Of a stretch of 64,000 nucleotides of DNA, positions 1-9,360 are shown in pieces. The notes beneath the pieces were generated by a model. It was not told the origin of the DNA and did not search any database. It was given only the letters and a program-made list of their open reading frames with translations. Source of the stretch: Hahella sp018986435 (GTDB lineage Bacteria; Pseudomonadota; Gammaproteobacteria; Pseudomonadales; Oleiphilaceae); the NCBI RefSeq assembly GCF_050749805.1, contig NZ_CP192738.1, forward strand, positions 3,224,001 to 3,288,000. Direction: 5' to 3'. The position numbers were made by a program, and so were the translations under genes. Every line of letters starts with the position of its first letter. Positions within the stretch are counted from its first letter, which is position 1.

Positions 1-1273
1 ACGACTCCGCCAGACGTCCCACCTCATCGCGGGAGCGCACCGCCAACGATTGAATCGTGCTGTTCGGCTGGTCGTCCTTGAGGAAATCCTGCGACGGCAG
101 TTGTTTGGCGTAATTGGTGAGAAAGTCCAATGGCCGGGAAATACGCGACACCCAGATGAAGGCCACGAGAATGCTGCCAATGAAGAAAAAGGCGATGACC
201 AGACTCTGGCTCTTCACCAGATTCTCCGCCGGTGCGGAGATTTCCTCAACTGGCACCACCACGGAGAGATACCAGTCGAAAGGTTTGAAATAGCTGACGT
301 AGGCTACGACTTGACGTTCTTCATCGCGTTTGGAGCCGGCCACAAAGGGGTCGTGGTAGTGATACACCACCTGGCCGATTTGCTCCTGCGCCCCAATTTG
401 CCCGATCAATTCGGCCAGCAGATCCCGTTGCTCACCATTCAATGGCTTGGGCGCTTCGCCTTCTCCGCTGGCGCCTGGAGGCGGCACCAGCACTTCGCTC
501 TGGCCGTCAAACAGGTAGGCGTAGCCGGTGTTGGCGACTTTGATGTCAGGGAACGTCTTACGCAGACTGTCGATAATAGCGCTCATTTTCTTGCGGCTTT
601 CCGCTTCGACGTATTCGAAGTCCACCATGGCGACGAGGGTCAGTTTCCAGTCGGGCAGGGGAAGAAAGTAGCCGATATGGCGGCTGTCGCGGTCACTGCC
701 GGGTTTGCGCCAGTTGAAGATGGCTTTGTCGCCGGAAGAGTCCAGATTGTCGTCCGACATGGTCTGGTAGATGACGCGGCCTTTAAAATCCCGCAGTGAA
801 GTGATGTACGTCGCTTCCACGCTGGGGTCCGGGTGCGCCATGACGCCGCCCTGGCGATTGAACACAAAGACTTCCACTTCGCCGAAGCGTACGTCCCGCA
901 GCCACTTGAACGCCATGGCCTCGGCCTCTTCCTGGGAGACCTTGCCTGACTTGTACAAATCCCCGTACACCTTGAAGGAGGACTGCGCGATCTCCGAGAC
1001 GCTCTGCAAGTCGCTTTGCAGATTGGAGAGGATTTCTATTTTGTCGCCGGTCAACTGATCGTAACCGGCTTTGATATTCAGCTCGACCAGCTTCAATACG
1101 TTTTGCGCGGAGGATTCTTCAGCATGAAGCATCGCGCGTCCCACGTCACGATGCGTGAAATAAAGAATCGACAGCGCCGCTATGGACATGATCAACAGAA
1201 TGAGAGAGATGATCCTGGTTCTTAGCGAGTAAAAACGGTAGCGGCTGAAAAAACGGCTGTTAGCTCGAACCAT
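1..1273 (-). CDS. Membrane sensor with dCache-type periplasmic domain and HAMP, partial
   Basis: This gene reads leftward from an ATG at 1273 and is cut by the window edge, so its output domain (kinase, chemotaxis, cyclase or GGDEF) is unseen. The 424 visible residues show a basic N-terminus, a membrane segment near residues 20-39, and about 310 extracytoplasmic residues. That region holds two Cache-like signatures, for example FVFNRQGGVMAHPDP and ANTGYAYLFDGQSEVL. A second membrane segment lies near 350-370, followed by a HAMP-like stretch ending SRDEVGRLAES. The start lies 2 bases after the stop of the upstream binding-protein gene, so the two are probably cotranslated. The context suggests that it senses ligands delivered by the two binding proteins; this is inference. 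Confidence 0.8.
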   Translation of the reverse strand, partial: MVRANSRFFSRYRFYSLRTRIISLILLIMSIAALSILYFTHRDVGRAMLHAEESSAQNVLKLVELNIKAGYDQLTGDKIEILSNLQSDLQSVSEIAQSSFKVYGDLYKSGKVSQEEAEAMAFKWLRDVRFGEVEVFVFNRQGGVMAHPDPSVEATYITSLRDFKGRVIYQTMSDDNLDSSGDKAIFNWRKPGSDRDSRHIGYFLPLPDWKLTLVAMVDFEYVEAESRKKMSAIIDSLRKTFPDIKVANTGYAYLFDGQSEVLVPPPGASGEGEAPKPLNGEQRDLLAELIGQIGAQEQIGQVVYHYHDPFVAGSKRDEERQVVAYVSYFKPFDWYLSVVVPVEEISAPAENLVKSQSLVIAFFFIGSILVAFIWVSRISRPLDFLTNYAKQLPSQDFLKDDQPNSTIQSLAVRSRDEVGRLAES

Positions 1274-1275
1274 GT

Positions 1276-2451
1276 TTAATCGGGAACCTGTATTTCTCGA
1301 AAGATTTCGTCTGCAGCGGCAAGCCAGTCTGCGCGCAGGTAGATGCCAATGACTTCCGCCGTCTTAAGGTTAAGGGATATATTGGTCTTCTCCTCAAACA
1401 ATTGTTTCAGGGCTCTGGGGCTCGCCCCGTTTATAACCTGACCCAGGCAGGAAGCCAGGTAATTACCGACGGATTCGAAGTCCGGCCGCGACATACTCAT
1501 CAAAACGCCATATTTTACTTCTTCCGAGCCCAGTTGGGAAAAAGTGGGCAATTTATGCTTATTGGCGATCTTAACTATTTTCGGAATGCTGCGCTCATTT
1601 ACGCCGCCTTGCATGGTAATGTACAGCGCGTCCACCTCCGGCGCCAGCTTGTCGATGCATGAAAGTACGCTTTCCACCGCTTTGCTGTTGTCCGGAATAT
1701 CGCTTAGGGTATAACAACTTACCACTTTGAAGCGATTCTCCTTGGCGACTTTTTCGATATTCTCCAGCGCCGCATAGGCGCGCCCATCCACGGAGTTTTC
1801 GTAGGCCACCCCGAGGCGCTTGAAGCCCACCGCTTCGTGAAACACCCGCAGTTGCTTCTCGTAGCGCTGAGGCGACACCCGGGCGAACACGTGATCATAG
1901 CCGGAATCTTCGGCGCTTTTGATGATGCCGGACTGAATCGGATCGCTGGCGGAAATCACGAAAATGGGGGTGTGGTGGCGATTATTGGCCAAATCCTGAC
2001 CTGCCCAGGTGCCCATGGCGAAGACCAGATCGATATCTTTCTGCCGGTTCATCCTGTCGATAATATCCGCACGAATTTTCTCCCTGGAATCCTGTTCCCA
2101 GTCTGCGGAGTAGTAGGCGTCGTCCAGAAACGTCAGGTACTGACTTTTGGCGTTATGCGCCAGCCAGGTCCAGAGCGTGCGGGCGTCGGCTTCGCTGCTT
2201 GGCAACTCCACCGGTTCGATCCACCCCAGCGCTATCAGGCCGCGGATGGTGGCTTCAAGGTAGTCGTGATAGTTGCCATGGGGGCCGCCTTCGTAATAAG
2301 CCAGACGCCATGGGGCGTGAGCGGGCGGATTTTGCGCCTGTGGCGTATCAGGCGGGTGCGAAGCGGCGGCAGGAGGCGTCATGGCGAGCAGGAGAGTGAG
2401 TCCCAGCACGCCTGTGAAGCGGAAGACAATCCTGATGATCGAATTGCGCAT
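1276..2451 (-). CDS. Periplasmic ABC_sub_bind-type protein (TrpX-like), copy 2
   Basis: A predicted secreted binding protein of about 391 residues in the periplasmic-binding-protein class I fold, ABC_sub_bind family (COG2984-like). It has a hydrophobic signal sequence (VLGLTLLLAMTPPAAA) and family-typical stretches such as LVFAMGTWAGQDLANN and FVISASDPIQSG. ATG 2451 is preferred over ATG 2463 because GGAG lies 6 bases upstream of it. It is clearly paralogous to the gene ending at 2505 and is followed after 2 bases by a Cache/HAMP sensor. No ABC permease or ATPase is adjacent, so a role as ligand-capture partner of the sensor is more likely than transport (inference). Confidence 0.8.
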   Translation of the reverse strand: MRNSIIRIVFRFTGVLGLTLLLAMTPPAAASHPPDTPQAQNPPAHAPWRLAYYEGGPHGNYHDYLEATIRGLIALGWIEPVELPSSEADARTLWTWLAHNAKSQYLTFLDDAYYSADWEQDSREKIRADIIDRMNRQKDIDLVFAMGTWAGQDLANNRHHTPIFVISASDPIQSGIIKSAEDSGYDHVFARVSPQRYEKQLRVFHEAVGFKRLGVAYENSVDGRAYAALENIEKVAKENRFKVVSCYTLSDIPDNSKAVESVLSCIDKLAPEVDALYITMQGGVNERSIPKIVKIANKHKLPTFSQLGSEEVKYGVLMSMSRPDFESVGNYLASCLGQVINGASPRALKQLFEEKTNISLNLKTAEVIGIYLRADWLAAADEIFREIQVPD

Positions 2452-2504
2452 GAGATGCTCCATCTTGCTGGCGCCCGCTCTGCTCTGAGAGCGGGCGGTT
2501 ACGC

Positions 2505-3683
2505 TTATTGGGGCGTTTCGACCTCTCTGTAAATCTCGTCGCTGGCGCCGAGTAACAACAGGGAGGGGTTGAACCCGATGATCTCTGCGGTCTTCAGGTT
2601 AAGCGCCATTCTCGCCGGTTCTTCAAACAACTGGGGCAGTTCGTTGGGCTTGGCGCCATTGAATATCCTGGCCATGGTCTGCGCGTGGAACTCGCCAAAA
2701 TACTTGAAGTTGAACTGCGACAGACTGGCCAGCACGCCATAGCGAACTTCTTCGGAGCCGGACTGGGAGAACGTGGGCACATTGTATTTCTGGGCCGTTT
2801 TCACGATCACCGGCAAGGTCTTGCGGGTGACGCCGCCCTGTTCGGTGATGTAAATGGCGTCCACTTTCGGCGCCAGCTTCTGGAAGCAGTCGATGACGCT
2901 GTGCTCCGCCATGCTGACGTCGGCGATGTCGCTCTTGGTGTAGCAGGGCACGATGGTGAATTTAAGCTCTTTGCTCAACGCCTCAATGGTGTCCACCGCG
3001 GCGTAACTGCGGCCGTTCTGGGTGTTTTCGTAGGCGATGCCGAGCTTTTTGAATCCGGTGATGTCATGGAACACCCGGATATGGCGGTCATAACGGAAGG
3101 GGTCCATGGTGGCGTGCAAATGATCATAACCGGAATCATCGATGCTTTTGATGATGCCGGCGGAAAGAGGATCGCTCGCGGAAAACACCAAGGTCGGCGT
3201 GCTGTGCTCGTTGTTAGCCAGATCCAGCCCCGCCCAGGTGCCCATGGCGATCATCAGGTCGATGTCTTTCTTTTCGCTGAGCCGTTTGATGATGTCCGTC
3301 TTCATCTGGGCGCGCAGGTTGTCGTCCCAATTGGCGTTGTAGTGGGCGTCTTTGACGAACTCGATATAGTCGCTCTGGGCCGACTCAGAGAGCCAGCGCC
3401 ATAGATCGCTGGTCTGATCGCCCTTTTGGGGAGGGATGTCCGCCTTTTTGATCCAGCCCATATCCATCAACGAGCGCACCGTGACGATCAGCTCCCGTTG
3501 ATAATCCGGGTACTCGCCCCCTTCGTAATAGCCTATTCGCCAACGTTGCCCATTATTGGTCGTCGGCTCCATGCTGAACTTCGAGGCGGCTTCAGCCTTG
3601 GCGGATGTGGCCGCAGTGGCGACGCTGGTGAACAGCGTCAAGGTCAGTGATATCAGAGCGACCAGATAAAGTTTTATCCTCAT
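2505..3683 (-). CDS. Periplasmic ABC_sub_bind-type protein (TrpX-like), copy 1
   Basis: First gene of the leftward operon, 392 residues, with a signal peptide of about 23 residues (LYLVALISLTLTLFTSVATA) and an ABC_sub_bind-type binding-protein fold. Conserved stretches include LMIAMGTWAGLDLANN, FSASDPLSAGIIKS and TFSQSGSEEVRYGV, all mirrored in the downstream copy. The start is supported by an AAGGAG Shine-Dalgarno sequence 8 bases upstream. Tandem duplication of the binding protein followed by a sensor, with no transporter subunits, is the notable arrangement. The ligand is unknown. Confidence 0.82.
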   Translation of the reverse strand: MRIKLYLVALISLTLTLFTSVATAATSAKAEAASKFSMEPTTNNGQRWRIGYYEGGEYPDYQRELIVTVRSLMDMGWIKKADIPPQKGDQTSDLWRWLSESAQSDYIEFVKDAHYNANWDDNLRAQMKTDIIKRLSEKKDIDLMIAMGTWAGLDLANNEHSTPTLVFSASDPLSAGIIKSIDDSGYDHLHATMDPFRYDRHIRVFHDITGFKKLGIAYENTQNGRSYAAVDTIEALSKELKFTIVPCYTKSDIADVSMAEHSVIDCFQKLAPKVDAIYITEQGGVTRKTLPVIVKTAQKYNVPTFSQSGSEEVRYGVLASLSQFNFKYFGEFHAQTMARIFNGAKPNELPQLFEEPARMALNLKTAEIIGFNPSLLLLGASDEIYREVETPQ

Positions 3684-3851
3684 TCGCTGTTCTCCTTATG
3701 CTCCCCAAACTCGTTTTCGCAATTATAGTTCCCTAACACCTCACTCGCTTTGACTGCTTTACTGCGCTACTGCAACTTTTCCATATAACCCTTTGTTTCT
3801 ATTGCGCTCTTAATGGCGCACTATCAGGCATTCTCAGACCTTTAGGCGTTC

Positions 3852-5357
3852 TCAAGCCTCAATGGTCACCGGGACGCCCGCCAGGCGATGTCGGCATTCG
3901 CCCGCCAGGGTGGCGGCCCAGCCTTCCGGCATGGCCCCCTGACCGGTCATCACGTCCGCCGTCGTTTCCAGCAACGAGGCGATATGCGCCTGCTCCACCG
4001 TCATGGCGCGAATACGCGCCACGGCGCTGGCGTCCAGTCCGCCGGCGGCGATGATCTCAACCGGACCCGCCGGCACGTAGCCATCGTCGCGAGTGCGGGT
4101 GACTACGGTTTGCATGCCTGACAGATAGAATCCTGTGAAGGCCTGGGCGATGGCTTGAAAGCGGGCGTCTTCGCCAAAATGGCGTTGTAGTGCGTTCAGC
4201 ACGCCGCGTTGCATCCGGGGCAGATAGGAAGCCTGATAGTAACCGCCGGCGCAGGTTACGCCGCGGGCCAGGGCGATGACAAGAAAATTCGTGAATAATG
4301 AGGGCAATAGACGACCTGAGCGCAGTTCCTGCAGTAACGGGCCGGCCGTCAAGGGAACTGCATAATCGCTTTGTTGTCCGTCCACTGCACGCAATGTCGC
4401 CGCGCCTCCGTCTTCAGCCGTCAGGCCGAGTGATACTCTGCGCCCGGCGTCGTCAACGCCCCAGAACAGAAAGGTGCCGGAACCGTTGACTCCCTTAAGT
4501 TCAGCGTCCAGAGCCCGCAACAAAGGCTGCTCGAAAAAGAGAATGGAAGCGAGACTATCCGGGTTAGCCAAGTCATATTCCAGAAGCATAGTCGCTATTT
4601 TTTCCATTTCCAGATAGACCAGCGTCGGCGCGGATACGTTGGCGGCGAACAGACGGCTCCAGACACGCTGGTTCAGCATCACCGCCTGATCCGAGTAATC
4701 CGCGGCGGCCATCACCGCTTCCGCCTCGTATTCCTCTTGCAGCAGGCTGAGAGCGGTCTCGGCCAGTCGGGGGGCGTCGTTGCTGACGGCGCGCAGGCGT
4801 TTCCGGGCGTTTTGCAGCATGGTTGCGTCCAGGGCGGGGGCGCGGGCGACGATGGTGCGCTTCAGGCGGTCGGGAAACAAGGGGATTTTCAGCGGAAAAG
4901 CGCCATTGGCGGCGCTTTCGGCGAAATTCGCCTCAGGATACAGCAACATTCCCCGGGGATAGGTGAGATTGTTGAGAGGAATATTGGCGCAGGCGAACAC
5001 GGGCAGGGTGGTCGCCCCCGTGGAGAGTCCAAACAGCAGTGTGCCTTGCACGGATTGGGCGAAATAGTCCACACCGTGATGATTGGCGGTCAGGGCGACG
5101 GGATGACTAAGAATATCCGCACTGACCGCCGTGGCCACCGCTTCGCCAAGCAGGGGCGAGACATAGCGTTGCAATACGTCTGCCAGATCCTGGCGAGGCT
5201 GAAAACTGCTGGGGGCGATGCGAAATCCGCTACGGGTATAGTCACAGACCGGAGAGCGGGCATGCGCCTGCAGTGCGTCGTCGACGACGGGAAGACGCGC
5301 GCGAATCTGGGTCAGCAGCGAATCGGTCAGGCTGCTTTCCGACAGGAGTGATTCCAT
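3852..5357 (-). CDS. Protein of unknown family, 501 aa
   Basis: I do not recognise this family. The protein is soluble-looking, with no signal peptide or clear membrane span, and is rich in Ala and Leu. It contains motif-like stretches ANHHGVDYFAQSVQG, ACANIPLNNLTYPRG, GSGTFLFWGVDDAGRR and GGYYQASYLPRMQRG. It starts 13 bases after the MFS gene and reads in the same direction, so the pair is almost certainly an operon, probably together with the upstream DapF-like gene. The conserved-looking His-His, Asp and Asn/Pro motifs suggest an enzyme, but no catalytic class can be assigned. A biosynthetic or ligase-like role feeding the exporter is only a guess. Confidence 0.75.
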   Translation of the reverse strand: MESLLSESSLTDSLLTQIRARLPVVDDALQAHARSPVCDYTRSGFRIAPSSFQPRQDLADVLQRYVSPLLGEAVATAVSADILSHPVALTANHHGVDYFAQSVQGTLLFGLSTGATTLPVFACANIPLNNLTYPRGMLLYPEANFAESAANGAFPLKIPLFPDRLKRTIVARAPALDATMLQNARKRLRAVSNDAPRLAETALSLLQEEYEAEAVMAAADYSDQAVMLNQRVWSRLFAANVSAPTLVYLEMEKIATMLLEYDLANPDSLASILFFEQPLLRALDAELKGVNGSGTFLFWGVDDAGRRVSLGLTAEDGGAATLRAVDGQQSDYAVPLTAGPLLQELRSGRLLPSLFTNFLVIALARGVTCAGGYYQASYLPRMQRGVLNALQRHFGEDARFQAIAQAFTGFYLSGMQTVVTRTRDDGYVPAGPVEIIAAGGLDASAVARIRAMTVEQAHIASLLETTADVMTGQGAMPEGWAATLAGECRHRLAGVPVTIEA

Positions 5358-5370
5358 GATGAAGAGATCC

Positions 5371-7659
5371 TTATGCGGTTTTGCTGCGGCTGGAAATAGC
5401 GCTCTGGCTTTGACGGGAGGGCGACTGTTGCGACTTGGACTGCGCCGGCGCGGCGCTTTCCTCGGTCTTGCCGCTGTCGCCAGCGGGCGTCTCCCGCGCG
5501 GCCAGTAATTGGAACAGAATGACAGTGATCAGATATGCGCCCCCCAATACCGCCACGCCGTGACGGATATCGGACAACCCCACTAGCCCGGCGAACAACA
5601 TCGGGCCAAGCATCTGACCGATACGGCTGGAGGCTCGGAACAGGCCGAGCGCTTTGCCTTCCCCCAGTTTTTTGCTGACGTCCAGATGCAGGACGTAGGC
5701 GCTCTGGGAGGACAGCACAAAGCAGTTGGATAATCCCAACAGAATGACGGCGCAAGAGGTCGCAGCGACGCCCTGCAGGCCGATAAAAGACAGAAACGCG
5801 ACACTGCCAAGCAATCCCCCAATAAAAATGGGAATTTTCTTGCTTGGCATGCGATCCGCCAGTCGTCCGACCAGGGGACCGAGAAACGTCATGCAAAGCC
5901 CGAACAGCATCAGTATCTGCCCGATCTTGGCTTCCGGCGCGCCAATACGGCTCAGGTAGACCGGCGTGAAGTAGTGCATGAAGCCAATGGCGGCGATGGC
6001 GGCGGGCAGGCTGCTGAGCAGACTGACGGCGATCACATTGCGGTCGCCCAGGAAGCGCCAGATGCTGATCTGTCCGCCATGAGCGCCAGGAGCGCCTGAA
6101 CCGGTTGCGGCGGCTTTGGGCGCGGCGGGACCGGATACGCCCCGGCGCAAGTAGATGACCGCATAGGCGACGACAGTGAACACCAGCAACGCGCCAGTAA
6201 GGAACACCGCCTCGTAGCCAAAGCGCTCGGCGATCAGGGCCCCGGTGGCGGCGCCGCAGATACTGCCTGAATAAAGGCCGGCGAACAGATGCGCCAGCCC
6301 CTGGGTTTTAGTGCGGGTGTCGGTGTGACGCACGACGAAGCCCTGCGCCGCCAGCAAGGTCAGGCCGTAACCGAAGCCCAGAATGGCGCGGGACAATACG
6401 AACTGCAGCGCATCCGGCGCCTGCCAGGAGTACAGACCTCCCGCCAGCGTCAGCAACAGCCCCACTGCGAAGGGCGGAACCCAGCCTTTGCGGTCCAGCC
6501 AGGCGCCGGAAACAAAGATGGCGACGCCAACGCATAAAAACTCCACCGCAACAGGCAACCCGAGCGCAAATTCTCTGGACACGCCGGGAATGACGTCATA
6601 CAGCCGCTCCATGTGCAAAGGCAGTATCGACATGGACAGGTCCACGCCGAACAGAAACAGGAAAATCGCCGGCCGCATGGCTTTGTACAGCTCAGATGCC
6701 GCGGGTTGGGGCGCAGAAGGCGCAGTGTCAGGGGGATGTGAGGGCTCCGCCGGCGTGCGCCCGGCGAACAAAACCACAGACATTTCCACTGCGATCAGCA
6801 AGGCGATCAACATGATGGTGGCGTTATCCGCCACCAGCGCAATGAACTCCGCGCCGCTGTAGGCGGCGTCGCCCTGCGCCGAGGTCAGGTCAGCCTGAAT
6901 GGAGAGCCAGGCGGTGACGAACAGGGCTCCATGGGCGCTGGCGGCGGTGAGAACGCCGGCCCCGGCGCGTGCGAGTCGGGCGAAACGACGGGCGCCTTTA
7001 CTGTCGCCTTCCTCAATCGAGGTGTTGGCGACGCGATTCAGCAAAACCAGCAGCAGCGTCATGCCCGCCAGTACGGCGAACCCCGCTGCGAATCCTCGCG
7101 CCAGACTTTCCCACACCTGACGTGCGCGCTGTTCGCCATTGGCGGCGGTAACGGCCTTGTCCAGGGTCACCATGAGGGTGACGTCAGAATTTGGCTGCGT
7201 CGGAGAAAGAATGATTTCGAATCGATCCTGGGTGGTTGCGTACTTCAGTTCGTCGCCAGGAAGCCGCTTTAAGCGGTAAGCATTGGGAAGGTCGGCGCCG
7301 ATCTGGCTGGCGTCAGTGCTCAGGGTGACGACGCCGTTCCGGGCCAGAGCAAGCTCCGGCCCGGCGAAGGAGGACGCATCGCCGGTTTGTCGGCCCAGAT
7401 TCTGGACGGCGGCCTTGAACACAGCGGAGGTGCGCAGTTTTTCCGACAACTCGGTTTGACGTTGACTCAGATCCTCAAGATCTGTCGTATTTTGGATACG
7501 GATCTCTTTGATTCCCGCGTCAAACAGCGACGCGGACAGAAAGTGCTGCTCGTGCAAACGCTCGAACACAACATAAGAAAGGAAAGCGCTGAGGGGCAGT
7601 GTGAGAATCAGCAATAACGTCATTCTTGCGGAAAACCGCATCGGGTTTAGCGCGTCCAT
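5371..7659 (-). CDS. MFS transporter with extra N-terminal periplasmic/membrane region
   Basis: A 762-residue inner-membrane protein, far longer than the usual 400-450 of the major facilitator superfamily. Residues 12-30 form a first membrane helix. About 160 extracytoplasmic residues resembling a single-Cache or sensor loop follow, then two or three more helices (around 200-220 and 245-310). A 12-helix MFS core begins near residue 330 (PAIFLFLFGVDLSMS) and includes a motif-A-like loop, GPLVGRLADRMPSKK. The C-terminus is Ser/Gln-rich. It sits between a DapF-like enzyme and an unknown protein, suggesting export or import of their product. The fused front half may sense substrate; this is inference. 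Confidence 0.85.
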   Translation of the reverse strand: MDALNPMRFSARMTLLLILTLPLSAFLSYVVFERLHEQHFLSASLFDAGIKEIRIQNTTDLEDLSQRQTELSEKLRTSAVFKAAVQNLGRQTGDASSFAGPELALARNGVVTLSTDASQIGADLPNAYRLKRLPGDELKYATTQDRFEIILSPTQPNSDVTLMVTLDKAVTAANGEQRARQVWESLARGFAAGFAVLAGMTLLLVLLNRVANTSIEEGDSKGARRFARLARAGAGVLTAASAHGALFVTAWLSIQADLTSAQGDAAYSGAEFIALVADNATIMLIALLIAVEMSVVLFAGRTPAEPSHPPDTAPSAPQPAASELYKAMRPAIFLFLFGVDLSMSILPLHMERLYDVIPGVSREFALGLPVAVEFLCVGVAIFVSGAWLDRKGWVPPFAVGLLLTLAGGLYSWQAPDALQFVLSRAILGFGYGLTLLAAQGFVVRHTDTRTKTQGLAHLFAGLYSGSICGAATGALIAERFGYEAVFLTGALLVFTVVAYAVIYLRRGVSGPAAPKAAATGSGAPGAHGGQISIWRFLGDRNVIAVSLLSSLPAAIAAIGFMHYFTPVYLSRIGAPEAKIGQILMLFGLCMTFLGPLVGRLADRMPSKKIPIFIGGLLGSVAFLSFIGLQGVAATSCAVILLGLSNCFVLSSQSAYVLHLDVSKKLGEGKALGLFRASSRIGQMLGPMLFAGLVGLSDIRHGVAVLGGAYLITVILFQLLAARETPAGDSGKTEESAAPAQSKSQQSPSRQSQSAISSRSKTA

Positions 7660-7736
7660 TTAGTGACGGTCCTCATAGCTAAGTGTGGCGATCGTAACTC
7701 ATTGAAATACCTCCAGGCTACTACGGAAAAATCAGA

Positions 7737-8981
7737 TTACTGCTTAGTCATCAAACGCTTACGGATGATTGACGAATTCGCCGCCTCCAGGGTGAGCTGC
7801 TGTTTGTATAAGCGCGCTTCGCTTTCCGCCATCAGGTACTCGTTGGCGGTTGGCGCCACCACATTGATCGGCTGCATACGGTATTGGCCTTCAAACAACA
7901 TGTAAGGCTTGGTCGTCAGCACCCAACCGTTTTCCGTCTGCTGAATATTGATCACCGCATCGGGATCTTCCTCCCGGCAGCGGATAGGCAGCAGGTTGAT
8001 GTTGGTGATCGGCATGGAGAACAACTGTTGCACCACGTAGGCCACCGCCAGAGCGCCGGTGCTGCAGGCCAGGGTCTCACGATTGATGCCGCGTTCGAAG
8101 CAACGGTTGGAGACGGAGTCCAGGTTGTGGATACGGGCGAAGTTGACGCTGACGCCTTCAGGGAAAATGTGTCGGCAGCGGCTGTTAATAAAAGAACCGA
8201 TGCGATGCACCAGCCAGGCGCCCAGACCGCGGCGTCTGTCTTCCGGCGCATGACCTTCAGGCGTGGCGCCGAAAATGAAGTTGGCCAGCTCAGGCACTGA
8301 GAAGTCATGATCCGGGAAAATCACCAGATGGGGTTCACCGGTGAACACCAGATAGCCTTTAATGGTCAGCGTGGATTCATCCGTATAGGGCTTCAGATCG
8401 TCGCGACGGAACTGAATGGTGAGTTCCTCGATAACGTCGATCGTGTCGTCCAGCGGATGCAGGCTGTCGCGGTTGACCAACTGGGTTGGCGTATGACGGG
8501 GCATGCCCAGGTTGACCCAACTGCCGTCGTAGCCGAGGCTGCCGATGGAAATAATGTTGGGCGTGGACAACGGGATTTCAGTGGCGATATTGGACACTGT
8601 CACGCCGTGCTTGCGGCGCAAAAAGTCAGCGATGCATATCAAGCCATTGCCGCAGCAGGCGGCTTCTTCGCCGTTGGGCTCAAACATTCTGAAAACATAG
8701 TCCGCAGCGGATAAATCCGGCTTTGCGTCCCAGTAGTTTCTATCCTTAGCGATCGCGTCCAGCGTCCGTGCATTTGATCGTTGCACTACCAGCAGATTGT
8801 CGCAACCAATGCCAAAAGTCGTGCTTGTGGCCTTGGGAGCGAAAGCCGACCATTCCATTTCTGCCAATACGCTGTCCTCGGTAGCGTCAACAATAACGAA
8901 GTTATTGCCGCAGGAAGTGTATTTGACGAAGGGAACAGTTTTCGCGGCTACGTCTGCTGTTTCGTTCTTATCTATGAACAT
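7737..8981 (-). CDS. DapF-like amino-acid epimerase/racemase
   Basis: A cofactor-independent racemase of the diaminopimelate epimerase fold, about 414 residues against about 275 for true DapF. DapF-type motifs are visible: CGNNFVIVDA near residue 24, GIGCDNLLVV near 57, the first catalytic Cys in ACCGNG (C110), and the second in RETLACSTGALA. Both halves of the two-Cys mechanism are therefore intact. The start was placed at ATG 8981, with GAGG 9 bases upstream, rather than the upstream GTG 8996. The extra length and the neighbours (MFS transporter, 501-aa unknown protein, divergent dioxygenase) argue against housekeeping lysine synthesis. Histidine racemases of metallophore pathways belong to the same fold. 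The substrate is unknown. Confidence 0.85.
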   Translation of the reverse strand: MFIDKNETADVAAKTVPFVKYTSCGNNFVIVDATEDSVLAEMEWSAFAPKATSTTFGIGCDNLLVVQRSNARTLDAIAKDRNYWDAKPDLSAADYVFRMFEPNGEEAACCGNGLICIADFLRRKHGVTVSNIATEIPLSTPNIISIGSLGYDGSWVNLGMPRHTPTQLVNRDSLHPLDDTIDVIEELTIQFRRDDLKPYTDESTLTIKGYLVFTGEPHLVIFPDHDFSVPELANFIFGATPEGHAPEDRRRGLGAWLVHRIGSFINSRCRHIFPEGVSVNFARIHNLDSVSNRCFERGINRETLACSTGALAVAYVVQQLFSMPITNINLLPIRCREEDPDAVINIQQTENGWVLTTKPYMLFEGQYRMQPINVVAPTANEYLMAESEARLYKQQLTLEAANSSIIRKRLMTKQ

Positions 8982-9360
8982 CTGGAGTGACCTCACTTGG
9001 TGACAAACAGTACAAATCCGCCATAGAAAATAGCATGGTCTAAATTCTTCGCCATTGCATAACGGCGATAATTGGAAATGATTGGTAAACTTAGATTATT
9101 AACTGTGATCGCGAAGGGCGCGAGGAAGTGATGGAAGTTTTGTGAGACATGTATTGTCAAATTCTGATACATAAGACGATTCAGCTCCCTATCTGTGTAT
9201 CCGGACGGGGGATATCGCTTGCAAATTTCCACACAGGCTTACAGTCATTTGCGTTCGCTCTGCTATATCTTAGCGGCCTGCTGACATTCTGCAGTTGTGA
9301 GCGGTAAGCTAATTTTTATTATGATTATCGGCGACGCCCGCATAGCCGAAGGAGTCTGAC
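8982..9360. promoter_or_regulatory. Divergent intergenic region between DapF-like and dioxygenase genes
   Basis: About 380 bases without a convincing gene. It should hold promoters for both divergent transcription units. A short open frame on the minus strand (8993-9232, GTG start) has no Shine-Dalgarno sequence and overlaps the DapF-like translation start region, so it is not called. Confidence 0.6.
9295..9322 (+). promoter_or_regulatory. Candidate sigma-70 promoter for dioxygenase gene
   Basis: TTGTGA at 9295-9300 and TATTAT at 9317-9322 are separated by 16 bases, about 40 bases upstream of the ATG at 9361. The gene also has a clear GAAGGAG ribosome-binding site. This is a match by eye only. 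Confidence 0.4.

Noticed and set aside
50..799. Long plus-strand open frame of 249 codons
   Set aside because: It is antisense to the Cache/HAMP sensor gene, which has clear domain motifs and a start coupled to the upstream gene. The plus-strand product has no recognisable features.
2685..3404. Plus-strand open frame of 239 codons
   Set aside because: Shadow of the binding-protein gene on the other strand; His/Val/Gly-rich product typical of antisense reading of GC-rich genes.
8993..9232. 79-codon minus-strand open frame in the divergent region
   Set aside because: GTG start without a Shine-Dalgarno sequence, overlaps the DapF-like start region, and no recognisable protein features.
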